Origin: Neolewinella marina
GTDB lineage: Bacteria; Bacteroidota; Bacteroidia; Chitinophagales; Saprospiraceae
Length of the DNA stretch: 64,000 nt
Assembly: GCF_002631205.1 (NCBI RefSeq)
Contig: NZ_PDLO01000002.1
Span: 1 to 64,000, forward strand
Direction of reading: 5' to 3'
The first letter of the stretch is position 1. The number at the start of each line of letters is the position of its first letter. Shown one piece after another: positions 52,954 to 61,614 of this stretch. The notes beneath the pieces are model-generated. The model saw only the letters and a program-made list of their open reading frames with translations, did no database searches and had not been told where the DNA came from. Both the position numbers and the translations under genes were made by a program.

Positions 52954-52961
52954 TATCTTGG
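52954..52961 (+). promoter_or_regulatory. possible -7 element before the DUF4294 gene
   Basis: TATCTTGG, one mismatch from TAnnTTTG, 36 nt before the ATG at 52998. Confidence 0.35.
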
Positions 52962-52997
52962 TACTGCCCAGCGTTTTATCCCCCGGAACTTTACCCC

Positions 52998-53609
52998 ATG
53001 CGTCTAATCCTCACCAGTCTGCTCCTACTGTTCTCCGCACTCGCTCTGGCCCAGGAAGGGTACACCAAGGTGAACGGACAGTACTATCCCTATACCCTGG
53101 ACGACTGCGGCGACACCATCATCATTGCCCAGCTGGACGACATCTCGGTGAGCTCCCCGGAGTTCTTTGACTCCGATGAGGAGTACAAGCTCTACCGCCG
53201 CTACCGCATCTACGCCCAGCGCGCCTACCCCTACGCCGTGGACGCCATCCGTATCTTCCGGGAAACGGAGTACATGACCCAGAACATGAGCAAGCGCGAC
53301 CGCCGCCGCTACATCAAGCGCCTGCAGGACGAACTCGAACAGAAGTTTGAAGAGCCCCTGAAGAAGATGTCCAAAACCCAGGGCAAGGTCCTCATCGCCA
53401 TGATAGAGAGGGAAACCGACGAGCCGATCTACGACCTCATCAAGGAGCTCCGCGGCGGACTCACCGCCCGCTACTGGGCTACCCTGGCCGGCTTCTACGG
53501 CCACAAGCTCAAACAGCAGTACACCATCGGCGACGACCGCATCCTGGACGCCGTGCTCGACGATTTTGACGTCAGCTATGAGTTGCCGGAGCGGCAGGTG
53601 CGTAGGTAG
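52998..53609 (+). CDS. DUF4294 exported protein
   Basis: A 203-residue protein with a signal peptide (1-18, ALALAQ). The body matches DUF4294: YRRYRIYAQRAYPYAVDAIRIFRETEYM, then a lysine/arginine-rich helix (KRDRRRYIKRLQDELEQKFEEPLKKMSKTQGK) and ELRGGLTARYWATLAGFYGHKLKQQY. The family is specific to Bacteroidota and its function is unknown. The following gap is repeat-rich. Confidence 0.85.
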   Translation: MRLILTSLLLLFSALALAQEGYTKVNGQYYPYTLDDCGDTIIIAQLDDISVSSPEFFDSDEEYKLYRRYRIYAQRAYPYAVDAIRIFRETEYMTQNMSKRDRRRYIKRLQDELEQKFEEPLKKMSKTQGKVLIAMIERETDEPIYDLIKELRGGLTARYWATLAGFYGHKLKQQYTIGDDRILDAVLDDFDVSYELPERQVRR

Positions 53610-53729
53610 GGGGTTTGGGGGTGAGTTTTTGAGTGGGTGAATTATTGAATTGGTGGGCGTTTTTGCCTCGCTTTGCTGTGGTCAAGGTGCTAAGGGGCTA
53701 AGGAGTCAAGGGGACAAGGGCAGGACATT

Positions 53730-54085
53730 TAACCCTCGCTTCGCTCGGGCCGGGCCAAGGGAAACACGTGCTTTTGGTGGCGCACGCAACAGAGCGAAGC
53801 AAAGGGCGGTAGTGACCCAATTGCCCACTTAATCCCTTTAGTTATTGACCCTTTGCCTGACGTACCCGAGCGAAGCGAGGGGCAAATGAAACACAATTGA
53901 CCCCTTAGCCCCGGAACCCCTTGGTGACCCGACCCGAGCGAAGCGAGGGACAAGTGAAACGCAATTGACCCCTTAGCCCCTTAACCCCTTGGTGACCCGA
54001 CCCGAGCGAAGCGAGGGGCAAATGAAACGCTATTGCCCCCTTAGCCCCTTAACCCCTTGGTTACCCGACCCGAACAAAGCGAGGG
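53730..54085. repeat. 68-bp tandem repeats with GAGCGAAGCGAGG core, plus one inverted copy
   Basis: The 519-bp gap between convergent genes (53610-54128) has no gene that I can support. Four copies of a 68-bp unit start with CCCGAGCGAAGCGAGG at 53865, 53933, 54001 and (as CCCGAACAAAGCGAGG) 54069. An inverted copy of the core, CCTCGCTTCGCTCGGG, lies at 53734-53749. Each unit also holds runs such as CCCCTTAGCCCCTTAACCCC. The core is related to that at 20944-21277. Confidence 0.85.
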
Positions 54086-54128
54086 ACAACCCCCTGACGG
54101 CAAACTCACCAACTCACCAACCCAGAGA

Positions 54129-54695
54129 CTACTCCTCCCAGATCTGAATATCCTCAATAAGAAATTCCAGGGGTTCGTGGGCGGGCACCAGGGTATCGCC
54201 GTTGGGGGCGGCCAGGCCGGCGGCGCCGTAGGCCAGGTCGCTCGGGGTGAGGATGCGCAGTCGGGCACCGGGACGGACGCGCTGCAGGGCCAGGTTCCAG
54301 GCGGGGATGAGGTCGCCGACGCGGAAGCGGAGGGGGGTGCCGCGGCGGTGGCTGTTGTCGAATTCCGTGCCGTCGAGGAAGTTACCGGTGTAGTGGACCG
54401 TCACTATGTCGCCACTATCCAGCGGATTGAAGGAGCCTTCTTCCAGGATTTCGTAGAAATAGCCTTCCGGGGCCGCGTAGACATCGTAATTGCGGTCGAT
54501 GGCGCGGTTGATGATGGCGTTGCGCTGGCGGCCGGCGCGGTCGTCAGAGGGGCTGAGTTCGGTGATCAGCCGGGCTTCGATGGCGGAGCGCTCGGCCTCC
54601 GGGCGTGCCTCTTCGGTGGGGTTTTCGGCGGGGCCGCAGGAGCCAAGGCCAAGCATGAGGGCTACGGCCAGGGGGAAGGATAGATAAATTTTCAT
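54129..54695 (-). CDS. FKBP-type peptidyl-prolyl isomerase lipoprotein
   Basis: A 188-residue lipoprotein (lipobox LGSC, Cys20). The C-terminal domain (about 85-185) has the FKBP order VTVHYTGNFLDGTEFDNS, then LIPAWNLALQRVRPGARLRILTPSDLAYG and EPLEFLIEDIQI. It catalyses cis-trans isomerisation of prolyl bonds and helps fold proteins in the periplasm or at the outer membrane. The downstream gap is the repeat array; the gene upstream (54705) is 9 bp away, so the two are an operon. Confidence 0.9.
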   Translation of the reverse strand: MKIYLSFPLAVALMLGLGSCGPAENPTEEARPEAERSAIEARLITELSPSDDRAGRQRNAIINRAIDRNYDVYAAPEGYFYEILEEGSFNPLDSGDIVTVHYTGNFLDGTEFDNSHRRGTPLRFRVGDLIPAWNLALQRVRPGARLRILTPSDLAYGAAGLAAPNGDTLVPAHEPLEFLIEDIQIWEE

Positions 54696-54704
54696 GGGAC
54701 CAAC

Positions 54705-55382
54705 TTAGCCATTGTAGAGTTCATCGGCGTAGGCCAGGATGCGCAGCAGGTCGGCGCGCCGCTGCGGGTCGAGGTTATGCTCCCGGATGAAGCGGCTGAC
54801 GGGCCCCTTGAGGCCCAGGTCGGAGGGCAAGCGGCGCGGATTCAGGCGCAGGGTGGTGAGTTCGCCGTCGACAAAGGCGTAGTAGTGGGGGCTGGGGGTG
54901 AAGCGCCGCAGGCGCATGGTCTTACCCACGTCCTGCACCACCTTCACGTCGTTGGCAACGTCGTAGACCAGGGTGGCGGTTACGAAGTCGCCGGTGTAGA
55001 CCAACTCGGCGTATTTGTTGGGGAACTTGGGGTTGATGCCGAAGGCGTAGATGTGCTCCTCCCCTTCGTCGCCGGTGGTGTGTACCCGCAGGAAGTGGCG
55101 GTTGGCCAGCTCCCGCAGCTTCCCCTCGTGGCGGTACTCAAACTGACTGGTGAACCCGTTGAAGTTCAGGGAGTCCACGGCGTAGCGCTTCAGGGCCGCG
55201 TCGTAGAGGACCCCGGGGCGGAAGGTGGCGTAGCGATAGGGATCGCCCCTCACCTCCCGGTAGCGGTCGGGATCTACCGCCCGGCTGGAGGATTCCAGAT
55301 ACTGGGCCGCGGTCTGCTGGGCGGCCATTCCCAGGGGGAGGCAGAATACGAGAAGCAGGCGGCACAGCGTTGGGACGAACAT
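54705..55382 (-). CDS. exported hypothetical protein
   Basis: A 225-residue protein with a signal peptide (1-22, LGMAAQ). The rest is rich in aromatic residues and Arg (RYATFRPGVLYDAALKRYAVDSL), with strand-like segments such as AELVYTGDFVTATLVYDVAND, and a helical C-terminus. No family is recognised. It is 9 bp ahead of the FKBP lipoprotein on the same strand, so a linked envelope role is likely. Confidence 0.7.
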   Translation of the reverse strand: MFVPTLCRLLLVFCLPLGMAAQQTAAQYLESSSRAVDPDRYREVRGDPYRYATFRPGVLYDAALKRYAVDSLNFNGFTSQFEYRHEGKLRELANRHFLRVHTTGDEGEEHIYAFGINPKFPNKYAELVYTGDFVTATLVYDVANDVKVVQDVGKTMRLRRFTPSPHYYAFVDGELTTLRLNPRRLPSDLGLKGPVSRFIREHNLDPQRRADLLRILAYADELYNG

Positions 55383-55425
55383 GATCGGGGGGGAGTTGTA
55401 TTCACGAAGTTAAACAACCTGTGCC

Positions 55426-56085
55426 ATGCTGATTCGAGCCCTGACGGCCCTGCTCTTGCTCACCCTGCTTTGCACCTGCGGCCGCGCCCGCGAAACCCGG
55501 GAAGAAACCGACGCCCTGGGCTTCCGTACCGAATACGAAGTGTCGTCCGAAACCGGGGAACGGGAAGGCTTCGCCCGCCGCTACGATCCGGCCGGCAACC
55601 TCATCGCCGAAGAACTCTACGTGGACGGGCAACTGGACGGAACGCGCACTACCTATTACCCCGACGGGCACCCGGAGATCGTGGAGAATTACCGCGAGGG
55701 GCAGTTCGAAGGGGAGTACATGACCTACGATTCAGTGGGCAACCTGCGGCTGCACGGGCAGTACATCGGGGGGGTAATGGGCAAGGTGTGGACCCGCTAC
55801 TGGCCGGACGGCACCGTCAGGGAGGTGGTCACCTTCGCCGATAACCGCGAGAACGGGCCCTTCCGGGAGTGGTACGAAAACGGACAACCCCGGGCGGCGG
55901 GGGCCTACGCCGACGGCAAGGAGCAGGGCATGCTCTGGCAGTTCGACGAAAGCGGACAGTTGACGACCATCCGGAACTGCGAGGCCGGTATCTGCACCGC
56001 GGTGTGGCGGGCCGCTGACGGCACCCCGCCCCCCTCCGAAGCGCCAAATATGACGCGGCCGGCCGACGCCGGGGCCACGAATTAG
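55426..56085 (+). CDS. MORN-repeat-like (YwqK-type) exported protein
   Basis: A 219-residue protein with a signal peptide ending near Cys16-Cys18 (LLCTC, a weak lipobox). The body contains MORN-like or YwqK-like repeats: YYPDGHPEIVENYREGQFEGEYMTYD, YWPDGTVREVVTFADNRENGPFREWYENGQPRAAGAY. YwqK is annotated as the antitoxin of the YwqJ toxin in Bacillus, but in Bacteroidota such repeats are mostly general protein-binding modules. No toxin is adjacent. The porQ gene follows 35 bp later. Confidence 0.75.
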   Translation: MLIRALTALLLLTLLCTCGRARETREETDALGFRTEYEVSSETGEREGFARRYDPAGNLIAEELYVDGQLDGTRTTYYPDGHPEIVENYREGQFEGEYMTYDSVGNLRLHGQYIGGVMGKVWTRYWPDGTVREVVTFADNRENGPFREWYENGQPRAAGAYADGKEQGMLWQFDESGQLTTIRNCEAGICTAVWRAADGTPPPSEAPNMTRPADAGATN

Positions 56086-56108
56086 GGCGGCAAGGCATCC
56101 GGCTTGCG

Positions 56109-56116
56109 TACCTTGT
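56109..56116 (+). promoter_or_regulatory. -7 promoter element of porQ
   Basis: TACCTTGT, two mismatches from TAnnTTTG, 4 nt before the ATG at 56121. Confidence 0.5.
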
Positions 56117-56120
56117 GGCC

Positions 56121-57167
56121 ATGCGAATCCCCGTGCTGTTCTGCCTCTTCCTGTCCGCCGCGGCACCGCTGTCGGCGCAGATCGGGGGCATCTCCGCCTA
56201 CGAGTTCCTCAACCTGCCCAACTCCGCCAGCGTAGCGGCCCTGGGGGGGCACCACATCGCCGTGCAGGACGACGACCTGACCCTCGCCGCCCGCAACCCC
56301 GCCCTGCTGAACCCCGACCACCACGGGGCCCTCACCCTCAGCCACGCCTTCCTGCCGGCGGGCATCCACAACAGCTACCTCGCCTACGCCCGCCACCGCC
56401 CCGAATGGGGTACCACCCTGGCCGCCGGACTGCAGTACGTGGGCTACGGCAACGACCTGGTGCGCCGCGACCCCACCGGCCAGGACCTGGGCACCTTCGG
56501 CGCGGCCGACTATGCGCTGACGCTGGGTGCCGCCCGGCAGATCGAGGAGCGACTCACGGTTGGGGCTAATCTGAAGGTGATCGCCTCCCAGCTGGCGGGC
56601 TATGGCAGCCTGGGCGTGGGGCTGGACGCCGCCGTCCACTACCGCGACACCTCCGGCCGCTTTGGCATCACCCTGGTGGCCCGCAACTTCGGCCGTCAGC
56701 TCACTCGCTACGACGACGTTCGCGAGCCCATGCCCTTCGAGTTGCAAGCCGGACTGAGCCGGGAACTCAAGTACCTGCCCTTCCGGTTTTCGGTCATGTA
56801 CCGCTACCTGGACCGCTGGAACGTACTCTACGACGACCCCGACGCCACCGACGATTTCCAGCTGCTCACCCCCGACGGCGCCGAGGCCGGCGGGCGGGGC
56901 CCAGGGGCGCTGTTCTTCGACAACCTGGCGCGCCACTTCGTGGTGAGCGGTGAGCTGCTCATTGGGCCCCGACGAAATTTCCGCCTGCGGGCGGGCTACA
57001 ACCACGGACTGCGGCGGGAGCTGCGGCTGTCGGAATTCCGGTCGGCGGCCGGCTACAGCTTCGGCTTCGCCTGGTACACCCGGCGGTTCCAGCTGGCCTA
57101 CGGGCGGGGCAGCTACCACCTCGGCGGGGGCGTCAACCAGCTCACCCTCGGCACCGCCCTGCGCTAG
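56121..57167 (+). CDS. porQ: type IX secretion system protein PorQ
   Basis: A 348-residue outer-membrane barrel with a signal peptide (1-20). Conserved opening IGGISAYEFLNLPNSASVAALGGHHIAVQDDDLTLAARNPALL and closing YSFGFAWYTRRFQLAYGRGSYHLGGGVNQLTLG identify PorQ. With PorU, PorV and PorZ it forms the attachment complex that anchors proteins exported through the type IX system. The start at 56121 is chosen over a GTG 6 nt upstream because it follows the -7 element. This is the strongest indicator of the phylum in the window. Confidence 0.92.
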   Translation: MRIPVLFCLFLSAAAPLSAQIGGISAYEFLNLPNSASVAALGGHHIAVQDDDLTLAARNPALLNPDHHGALTLSHAFLPAGIHNSYLAYARHRPEWGTTLAAGLQYVGYGNDLVRRDPTGQDLGTFGAADYALTLGAARQIEERLTVGANLKVIASQLAGYGSLGVGLDAAVHYRDTSGRFGITLVARNFGRQLTRYDDVREPMPFELQAGLSRELKYLPFRFSVMYRYLDRWNVLYDDPDATDDFQLLTPDGAEAGGRGPGALFFDNLARHFVVSGELLIGPRRNFRLRAGYNHGLRRELRLSEFRSAAGYSFGFAWYTRRFQLAYGRGSYHLGGGVNQLTLGTALR

Positions 57168-57218
57168 CGGTGGAACCTTTTGTTTGTCCTTCCGTATTAG
57201 AGTACTCTCCACCTATTG

Positions 57219-57226
57219 TACCTTCC
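57219..57226 (+). promoter_or_regulatory. -7 promoter element of the nucleotidyltransferase
   Basis: TACCTTCC, two mismatches from TAnnTTTG, 4 nt before the ATG at 57231. Confidence 0.45.
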
Positions 57227-57230
57227 CCCC

Positions 57231-58229
57231 ATGAAAGCCATCATCCCCGTTGCCGGGGCGGGCATGCGTCTGCGACCCCTAACCTATACCCAGCCCAAGC
57301 CACTGATCCCCGTGGCCGGCAAACCCATTCTCAGCTTCATCGTTGACCAGCTGGTAGAGCTGGGGGTGACGGACTTCATCTTCATCATCGGTTACCTGGG
57401 CGAAAAGATCCGCGAATACATCGAGCGGGTGTACCCCCAGCTGGATACCGTCTTCGTCAACCAGGAAGAGCGGATGGGCTCGGCCCACGCCATATGGCTG
57501 GCGCGCGACCACTACGTGGACGCTGATGAGATCATCATCTTCTTCGGCGACGCCATCATCGACGCCGACCTGAGCGAATTCGTCGACTCCGAGGTGAGCT
57601 GCATCGGGGTAAAGACGGTGGAGGATCCCCGGCAGTTCGGCGTGATCGAGCAGGACCCTGAGGGAAACATCCGCGGGCTCATCGAGAAGCCCACCATCCC
57701 CCGTTCCAACCTGGCCATGGTGGGCTGCTACAAGATCCGCGAGGTACAGAAATTCATAGAGGCCTGCGCCCACAACCTCGAGCACAAGATCCGCAGCATC
57801 GGGGAGTACCCCCTGACCGACGCCCTGGCGCGGATGCTGGAGTGGGGCGTTGAGCTGCGCACCATCCGGGTGGACAACTGGTTCGACTGCGGGCGGCGGG
57901 AGGTGCTGCTGCAGACGAACGCCACCTTCCTGGACCGGCCGGGCTTCGCCACCGACGATCCCCCACCCTACGACAACAGCATCATCATTCACCCGGTACA
58001 TATCGGCAAGGACTGCGTGATCAGTAATTCCATCGTGGGTCCCCACGTGACCGTCGGTGCCAACACCAAGCTGGAGAACGCCATCGTTTCGGACAGCATC
58101 ATCGGAGACTACGCCCGCATCCACGACATCGTCCTGCGTAAGTCGGTGGTGGGCAACGACGCCAGCATCGGCGGCATGCGGCAGAGCCTCAACATCGGCG
58201 ACAACACCGAAATCGACTTCGGCGGATAG
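57231..58229 (+). CDS. sugar-1-phosphate nucleotidyltransferase with left-handed beta-helix
   Basis: A 332-residue enzyme. The N-terminal nucleotidyltransferase part (1-230) has GAGMRLRPLTYTQPKPLIPVAGKP (binding loop and Lys), EERMGSAHAIW and FFGDAIID (metal Asp). The C-terminal part (about 248-325) has hexapeptide repeats (IHIGKDCVISNSIVGPHVTVG). It joins a sugar-1-phosphate to an NTP, most like glucose-1-phosphate thymidylyltransferases. The position next to porQ is interesting because type IX cargo is sugar-modified, but the link is inferred. Its stop TAG forms part of the next promoter. Confidence 0.88.
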   Translation: MKAIIPVAGAGMRLRPLTYTQPKPLIPVAGKPILSFIVDQLVELGVTDFIFIIGYLGEKIREYIERVYPQLDTVFVNQEERMGSAHAIWLARDHYVDADEIIIFFGDAIIDADLSEFVDSEVSCIGVKTVEDPRQFGVIEQDPEGNIRGLIEKPTIPRSNLAMVGCYKIREVQKFIEACAHNLEHKIRSIGEYPLTDALARMLEWGVELRTIRVDNWFDCGRREVLLQTNATFLDRPGFATDDPPPYDNSIIIHPVHIGKDCVISNSIVGPHVTVGANTKLENAIVSDSIIGDYARIHDIVLRKSVVGNDASIGGMRQSLNIGDNTEIDFGG

Positions 58230-58234
58230 ATTTG
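58227..58234 (+). promoter_or_regulatory. -7 promoter element of the CBS/CorC gene (TAGATTTG)
   Basis: Exact match to TAnnTTTG. Its TAG is the stop codon of the nucleotidyltransferase, so the two genes overlap functionally here. The start follows 14 nt later. Confidence 0.55.
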
Positions 58235-58248
58235 CCTAAATTCACCCC

Positions 58249-59514
58249 ATGAGCCTGGCAGTCGCCATTATCATTTGCCTGTTGATGTCCGCCCTGTTCA
58301 GCGGCGCCGAGATCGCCTACGTCTCGGCCAACAAGCTGCGGGTCGAACTGAAGAAGAAGCGGAACAACACCCGCAGCCGCATCCTCACGCGCTGGTTCGA
58401 GCAACCCGCCCAGTTCCTCAGCACCATGCTGGTAGGCAACAACATTGCCCTCGTGGCCTTCACCTCCCTGGTCACCGTGCCGCTCACCTTCGTACTGAAC
58501 GGTTACCTGGGCATTGGGTCCGACATTGCGGTGCTGTTGCTCAATACCCTGGTCATCACCATCACGGTGCTGATCTTCGGCGAGTATGTGCCCAAGACCA
58601 TTTTTCGGTTGTACTCCGACAACGCCCTCTACTTCTGGGCACTTCCCCTGCGGGCGTTCCAGGTCCTGCTCTACCTCCCCAGCCGGGTAATGACCACCAC
58701 CAGCGACTGGGTGCTGCGGCTCTTCTTCAAGCGGCCAAGCGAGGAGCTCGATACGGTACTGACCCGCCTCGACCTGGAGAACTTCGTGAACCGCAGCCAG
58801 ACCAGTGAAGAGCAGGAGGCGGCCATCGACACCAAGCTGTTCGGCAATGCCCTGAACCTGGCCGACGTGCGCATCCGCGACTGCATGGTGCCCCGCACCG
58901 AGATCGAAAGCATCGACGTGAACGCCACGGTGGAGGAGCTGGAACAGAAATTCATCGACACCCACCTGAGCCGCCTGCTGGTGATCGACGGCGACGCCGA
59001 CAATGTCCTCGGCTACGTCCACCACCAGCAACTGCTGGAGTACCCCGAGAACATCCGGCAGTGCATCCTGGAGCTGACCTTCGTACCCGAAGTGGGCCGG
59101 GTGGCCGACCTCCTCGACCGGGCCGTCAAGGACCAGCTGAGCATCGCCTGCGTGGTGGACGAATTCGGCGGCATCGCCGGGGTGGTCACCATGGAAGACC
59201 TGCTGGAGGAGATCTTCGGCGAGATTGAAGACGAATACGACGAGGACGACTACGTGGAAGTCGACGAAGGCAACGGCTACTACCGCTTCAGTGGGCGGCT
59301 GGAGATCAGCTACCTCAACGACAAATACAACATCGGCCTGCCCGAAGGCGACTACCAGACGCTCTCCGGCTTCATCGTCACCACGGCCGAGCGGGTACCC
59401 GAACCGGACGAGCGCATCGAGCTCGAAGGCTTCCACTTCCAGATGCTGGAAGTGAGCAATACCCGCATCGAGGTGGTCCGCCTGCACCTGCTGCCCCCGG
59501 GAGATCCCGACTGA
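58249..59514 (+). CDS. CNNM/HlyC-CorC family membrane protein
   Basis: A 421-residue protein: DUF21/CNNM membrane part (helices about 4-22, 62-82, 90-115, 120-145), a CBS pair (about 200-320, with MVPRTEIESIDVNATVEELEQKF and VVDEFGGIAGVVTMEDLLEEI) and a C-terminal CorC/HlyC domain (about 345-415, RFSGRLEISYLN). Members are ion transporters or regulators, often for magnesium or cobalt; in gliding Bacteroidota the GldE protein is a relative. Whether this is GldE itself cannot be read. It follows the nucleotidyltransferase with its own -7 element. Confidence 0.88.
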   Translation: MSLAVAIIICLLMSALFSGAEIAYVSANKLRVELKKKRNNTRSRILTRWFEQPAQFLSTMLVGNNIALVAFTSLVTVPLTFVLNGYLGIGSDIAVLLLNTLVITITVLIFGEYVPKTIFRLYSDNALYFWALPLRAFQVLLYLPSRVMTTTSDWVLRLFFKRPSEELDTVLTRLDLENFVNRSQTSEEQEAAIDTKLFGNALNLADVRIRDCMVPRTEIESIDVNATVEELEQKFIDTHLSRLLVIDGDADNVLGYVHHQQLLEYPENIRQCILELTFVPEVGRVADLLDRAVKDQLSIACVVDEFGGIAGVVTMEDLLEEIFGEIEDEYDEDDYVEVDEGNGYYRFSGRLEISYLNDKYNIGLPEGDYQTLSGFIVTTAERVPEPDERIELEGFHFQMLEVSNTRIEVVRLHLLPPGDPD

Positions 59515-59570
59515 GCGAACCCGTCGGAGGCTGACCCGTTACCCGTTTTTGACTTAGCCCCCGAATCCGC

Positions 59571-60719
59571 ATGGAATACATCACTGAATATATCAACACG
59601 ACGCCCCTCTACGTCCAGATGGCCGTCTTCGTTGGCATAGCCTTGATCCTTTCGACCATCCTGACTTCCATCCTCTTTGCCGTCGTGGCCGGCTGGGCCA
59701 AGCGGTCCGACAGCTACACCCTCGACACCATTCGCAAGAGGTCCTGGAATGCTTTTTTCTGGGTGGTGACCTTTGCCCTCATCGTCGTATTCTGGAACGG
59801 ATTGCAGGCCGTGGACCCCGATGCCGAGCCGGGTGATCCCTGGTATCTCCGCCCCCTGGTACTGGTGGCCCGGACCATCCTCTACATCGCCGGGGCGTTG
59901 CTGCTGATCCGCATCGTCAACATTGCCGCCGATACCGTACGCCACCGCTACAGCATCGACGAGCAGAACAACCTGCGGGAACGCAAGATCCTGACCCAGC
60001 TGCAGTACATCCAGCGCATCGTGGGCATTGTCATCTTCATCGTCACCTTTGCCTTGGTCCTGCTGCAGTTCGACGCCGTCCGCAGCGTAGGCACCGCCCT
60101 GCTCACCTCCGCCGGGGTGGGTGGTATCATCATCGGTTTCGCGGCCCAGAAGTCGATCGCCAACCTGCTGGCCGGCTTCCAGATCGCCTTTACCCAGCCC
60201 ATCCGCATCGACGACGCCCTGATCGTGAACGGTGAGTTCGGCCGCGTGGAAGAGATCACCCTCACCTACGTCACCCTCAAGATCTGGGACCAGCGCCGCA
60301 TGATCGTGCCCCTGAACGTGTTCATCGACGAAACCTTCCAGAACTGGACGCGCAGCACCACCCAGCTGATCGGCAGCGTGTTCATGTACGTCGACTACAC
60401 CTTTCCGGTGGAGAAACTGCGGGAAGAGGCCCAGCGCTTCGTGGAAACCCAGGAGCTCTGGGACAAGCAGGTCTTCGGCGTGGCGGTCACCGACAACAAC
60501 GCCGACGTGATGACCATCCGCATCATCGCCAGCGCGGCGGATTCCGGCCTGACCTTCAACCTGCGCTGCGCCATCCGCGAACACCTTATCGGCTGGATCC
60601 AGCAGCACTACCCCGACCACCTGCCGAAGACGCGACTGGAGATGAGCCCCTCCACTACCACGAACGAGCGGACCCCCGCGGCCAGCGAATTGCCCATACA
60701 GGAAGGCGACCGCTCCTGA
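59571..60719 (+). CDS. mechanosensitive ion channel MscS-like
   Basis: A 382-residue channel. Membrane helices lie at about 15-40, 62-85, 97-118 and 140-165; the pore-lining TM3 contains GVGGIIIGFAAQKSIANLLAGFQIAF, typical of MscS. The cytoplasmic part (about 200-355) has IDDALIVNGEFGRVEEITLTYVTLKIWDQRRMIVPLN. These channels open under membrane tension and protect against osmotic downshock. The acidic C-terminus past 360 is a variable tail. Starts at ATG 59571. Confidence 0.92.
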   Translation: MEYITEYINTTPLYVQMAVFVGIALILSTILTSILFAVVAGWAKRSDSYTLDTIRKRSWNAFFWVVTFALIVVFWNGLQAVDPDAEPGDPWYLRPLVLVARTILYIAGALLLIRIVNIAADTVRHRYSIDEQNNLRERKILTQLQYIQRIVGIVIFIVTFALVLLQFDAVRSVGTALLTSAGVGGIIIGFAAQKSIANLLAGFQIAFTQPIRIDDALIVNGEFGRVEEITLTYVTLKIWDQRRMIVPLNVFIDETFQNWTRSTTQLIGSVFMYVDYTFPVEKLREEAQRFVETQELWDKQVFGVAVTDNNADVMTIRIIASAADSGLTFNLRCAIREHLIGWIQQHYPDHLPKTRLEMSPSTTTNERTPAASELPIQEGDRS

Positions 60720-60721
60720 TC

Positions 60722-61522
60722 TCAGGGCAGCCGCCCCCGGATGAAGTCCAACGTAAGTACACTCGCCGGCCGCGCCATGCCGCCGTGGTCGAAGCCCTGC
60801 AGTTCGTAGAGCCAGGTATTGGGGTGGCCGCTGAGCTTCAGCATCCGCCAGAAGTAGGCGTTTTCCTCGTAGCGCCCGAAGAGCTCCCGCTCCCGGTCGC
60901 CCGTGATGATCAGCAGGGGTGGCGCGTCGGGCCGCAGGTGGCTGATGGGCGCGTAGCGGTCGACCACCACGTCGTTCCACTCCAGCCCCCGCTCCTGCCG
61001 GGGCGTGAAGTGGGTAATGGTGTGCCCGCTGAAGGGGATGAGGCCGGCCAGGCTGTCGGGGTGGCGGCCGTGGACGGCGAGGTAGGTGGTATCCAGCCCG
61101 ATCATGCTGGTCAGGTAGCCGCCGGCGGAGTGGCCGCTGACGTAGATCCTGGCCGGGTCGCCGCCGTACTCCTCTATGTGTTCCATTACCCAGGCTACCG
61201 CGGCGGCGGCGTCGCGGATGTAGGTCGGATTCTTCACCCGGGGGTGCAGGCGGTAGTTGGCAGTGGCCACGGCAATGCCCTGGTCGAGCCAGGCTTCCGG
61301 GATGAATTTGGCACCCGCGCTGAGTCCGCCCCCGTGAAAAAAGACCACGGTAGCGAAGCCACTGCTGTCGGTCGGATGGTAAAAGTCCAGCACGCAGCGC
61401 TCCTGGATGTAGGCGTCGGTGCTGTCGGGCCGGTAGTTGAGGTCGGTCAGGGTTTCGTACGCCGATTGGGCGCTGCCGCAGGTGCAGAGGGCCAGCAGAA
61501 GGCCGAGAAAGGTGGTTCGCAT
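60722..61522 (-). CDS. secreted alpha/beta hydrolase
   Basis: A 266-residue esterase with a signal peptide (MRTTFLGLLLALCTCGSAQ). Oxyanion motif FFHGGGLSAG, nucleophile elbow SGHSAGGYL, acid in ITGDRERELF (Asp) and base in GFDHGGMA (His). It is a different subgroup from the esterase at 17801. It may hydrolyse acetylated sugars or small esters; the neighbouring GH78 gene would fit a sugar-processing context, but it is on the other side of the photolyase gene. The start at 61522 is the ATG that gives the signal; the frame is open to 61579. Confidence 0.85.
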   Translation of the reverse strand: MRTTFLGLLLALCTCGSAQSAYETLTDLNYRPDSTDAYIQERCVLDFYHPTDSSGFATVVFFHGGGLSAGAKFIPEAWLDQGIAVATANYRLHPRVKNPTYIRDAAAAVAWVMEHIEEYGGDPARIYVSGHSAGGYLTSMIGLDTTYLAVHGRHPDSLAGLIPFSGHTITHFTPRQERGLEWNDVVVDRYAPISHLRPDAPPLLIITGDRERELFGRYEENAYFWRMLKLSGHPNTWLYELQGFDHGGMARPASVLTLDFIRGRLP

Positions 61523-61614
61523 GCCGGAAGTTACTGCCCCGCCGGAAAGTGGCGCCGGCCACAACCATACGTACCCCACCGGGTTACGTTCTCAGCAATC
61601 AACACCACGGAAAC

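Noticed and set aside
53865-54085. The 68-bp repeats as a CRISPR array
   Set aside because: The whole 68-bp unit is repeated with no variable spacers.
55426-56085. The YwqK-like protein as antitoxin of a toxin-antitoxin system
   Set aside because: No toxin gene is adjacent; such repeats are general binding modules in Bacteroidota and the neighbours are envelope genes.
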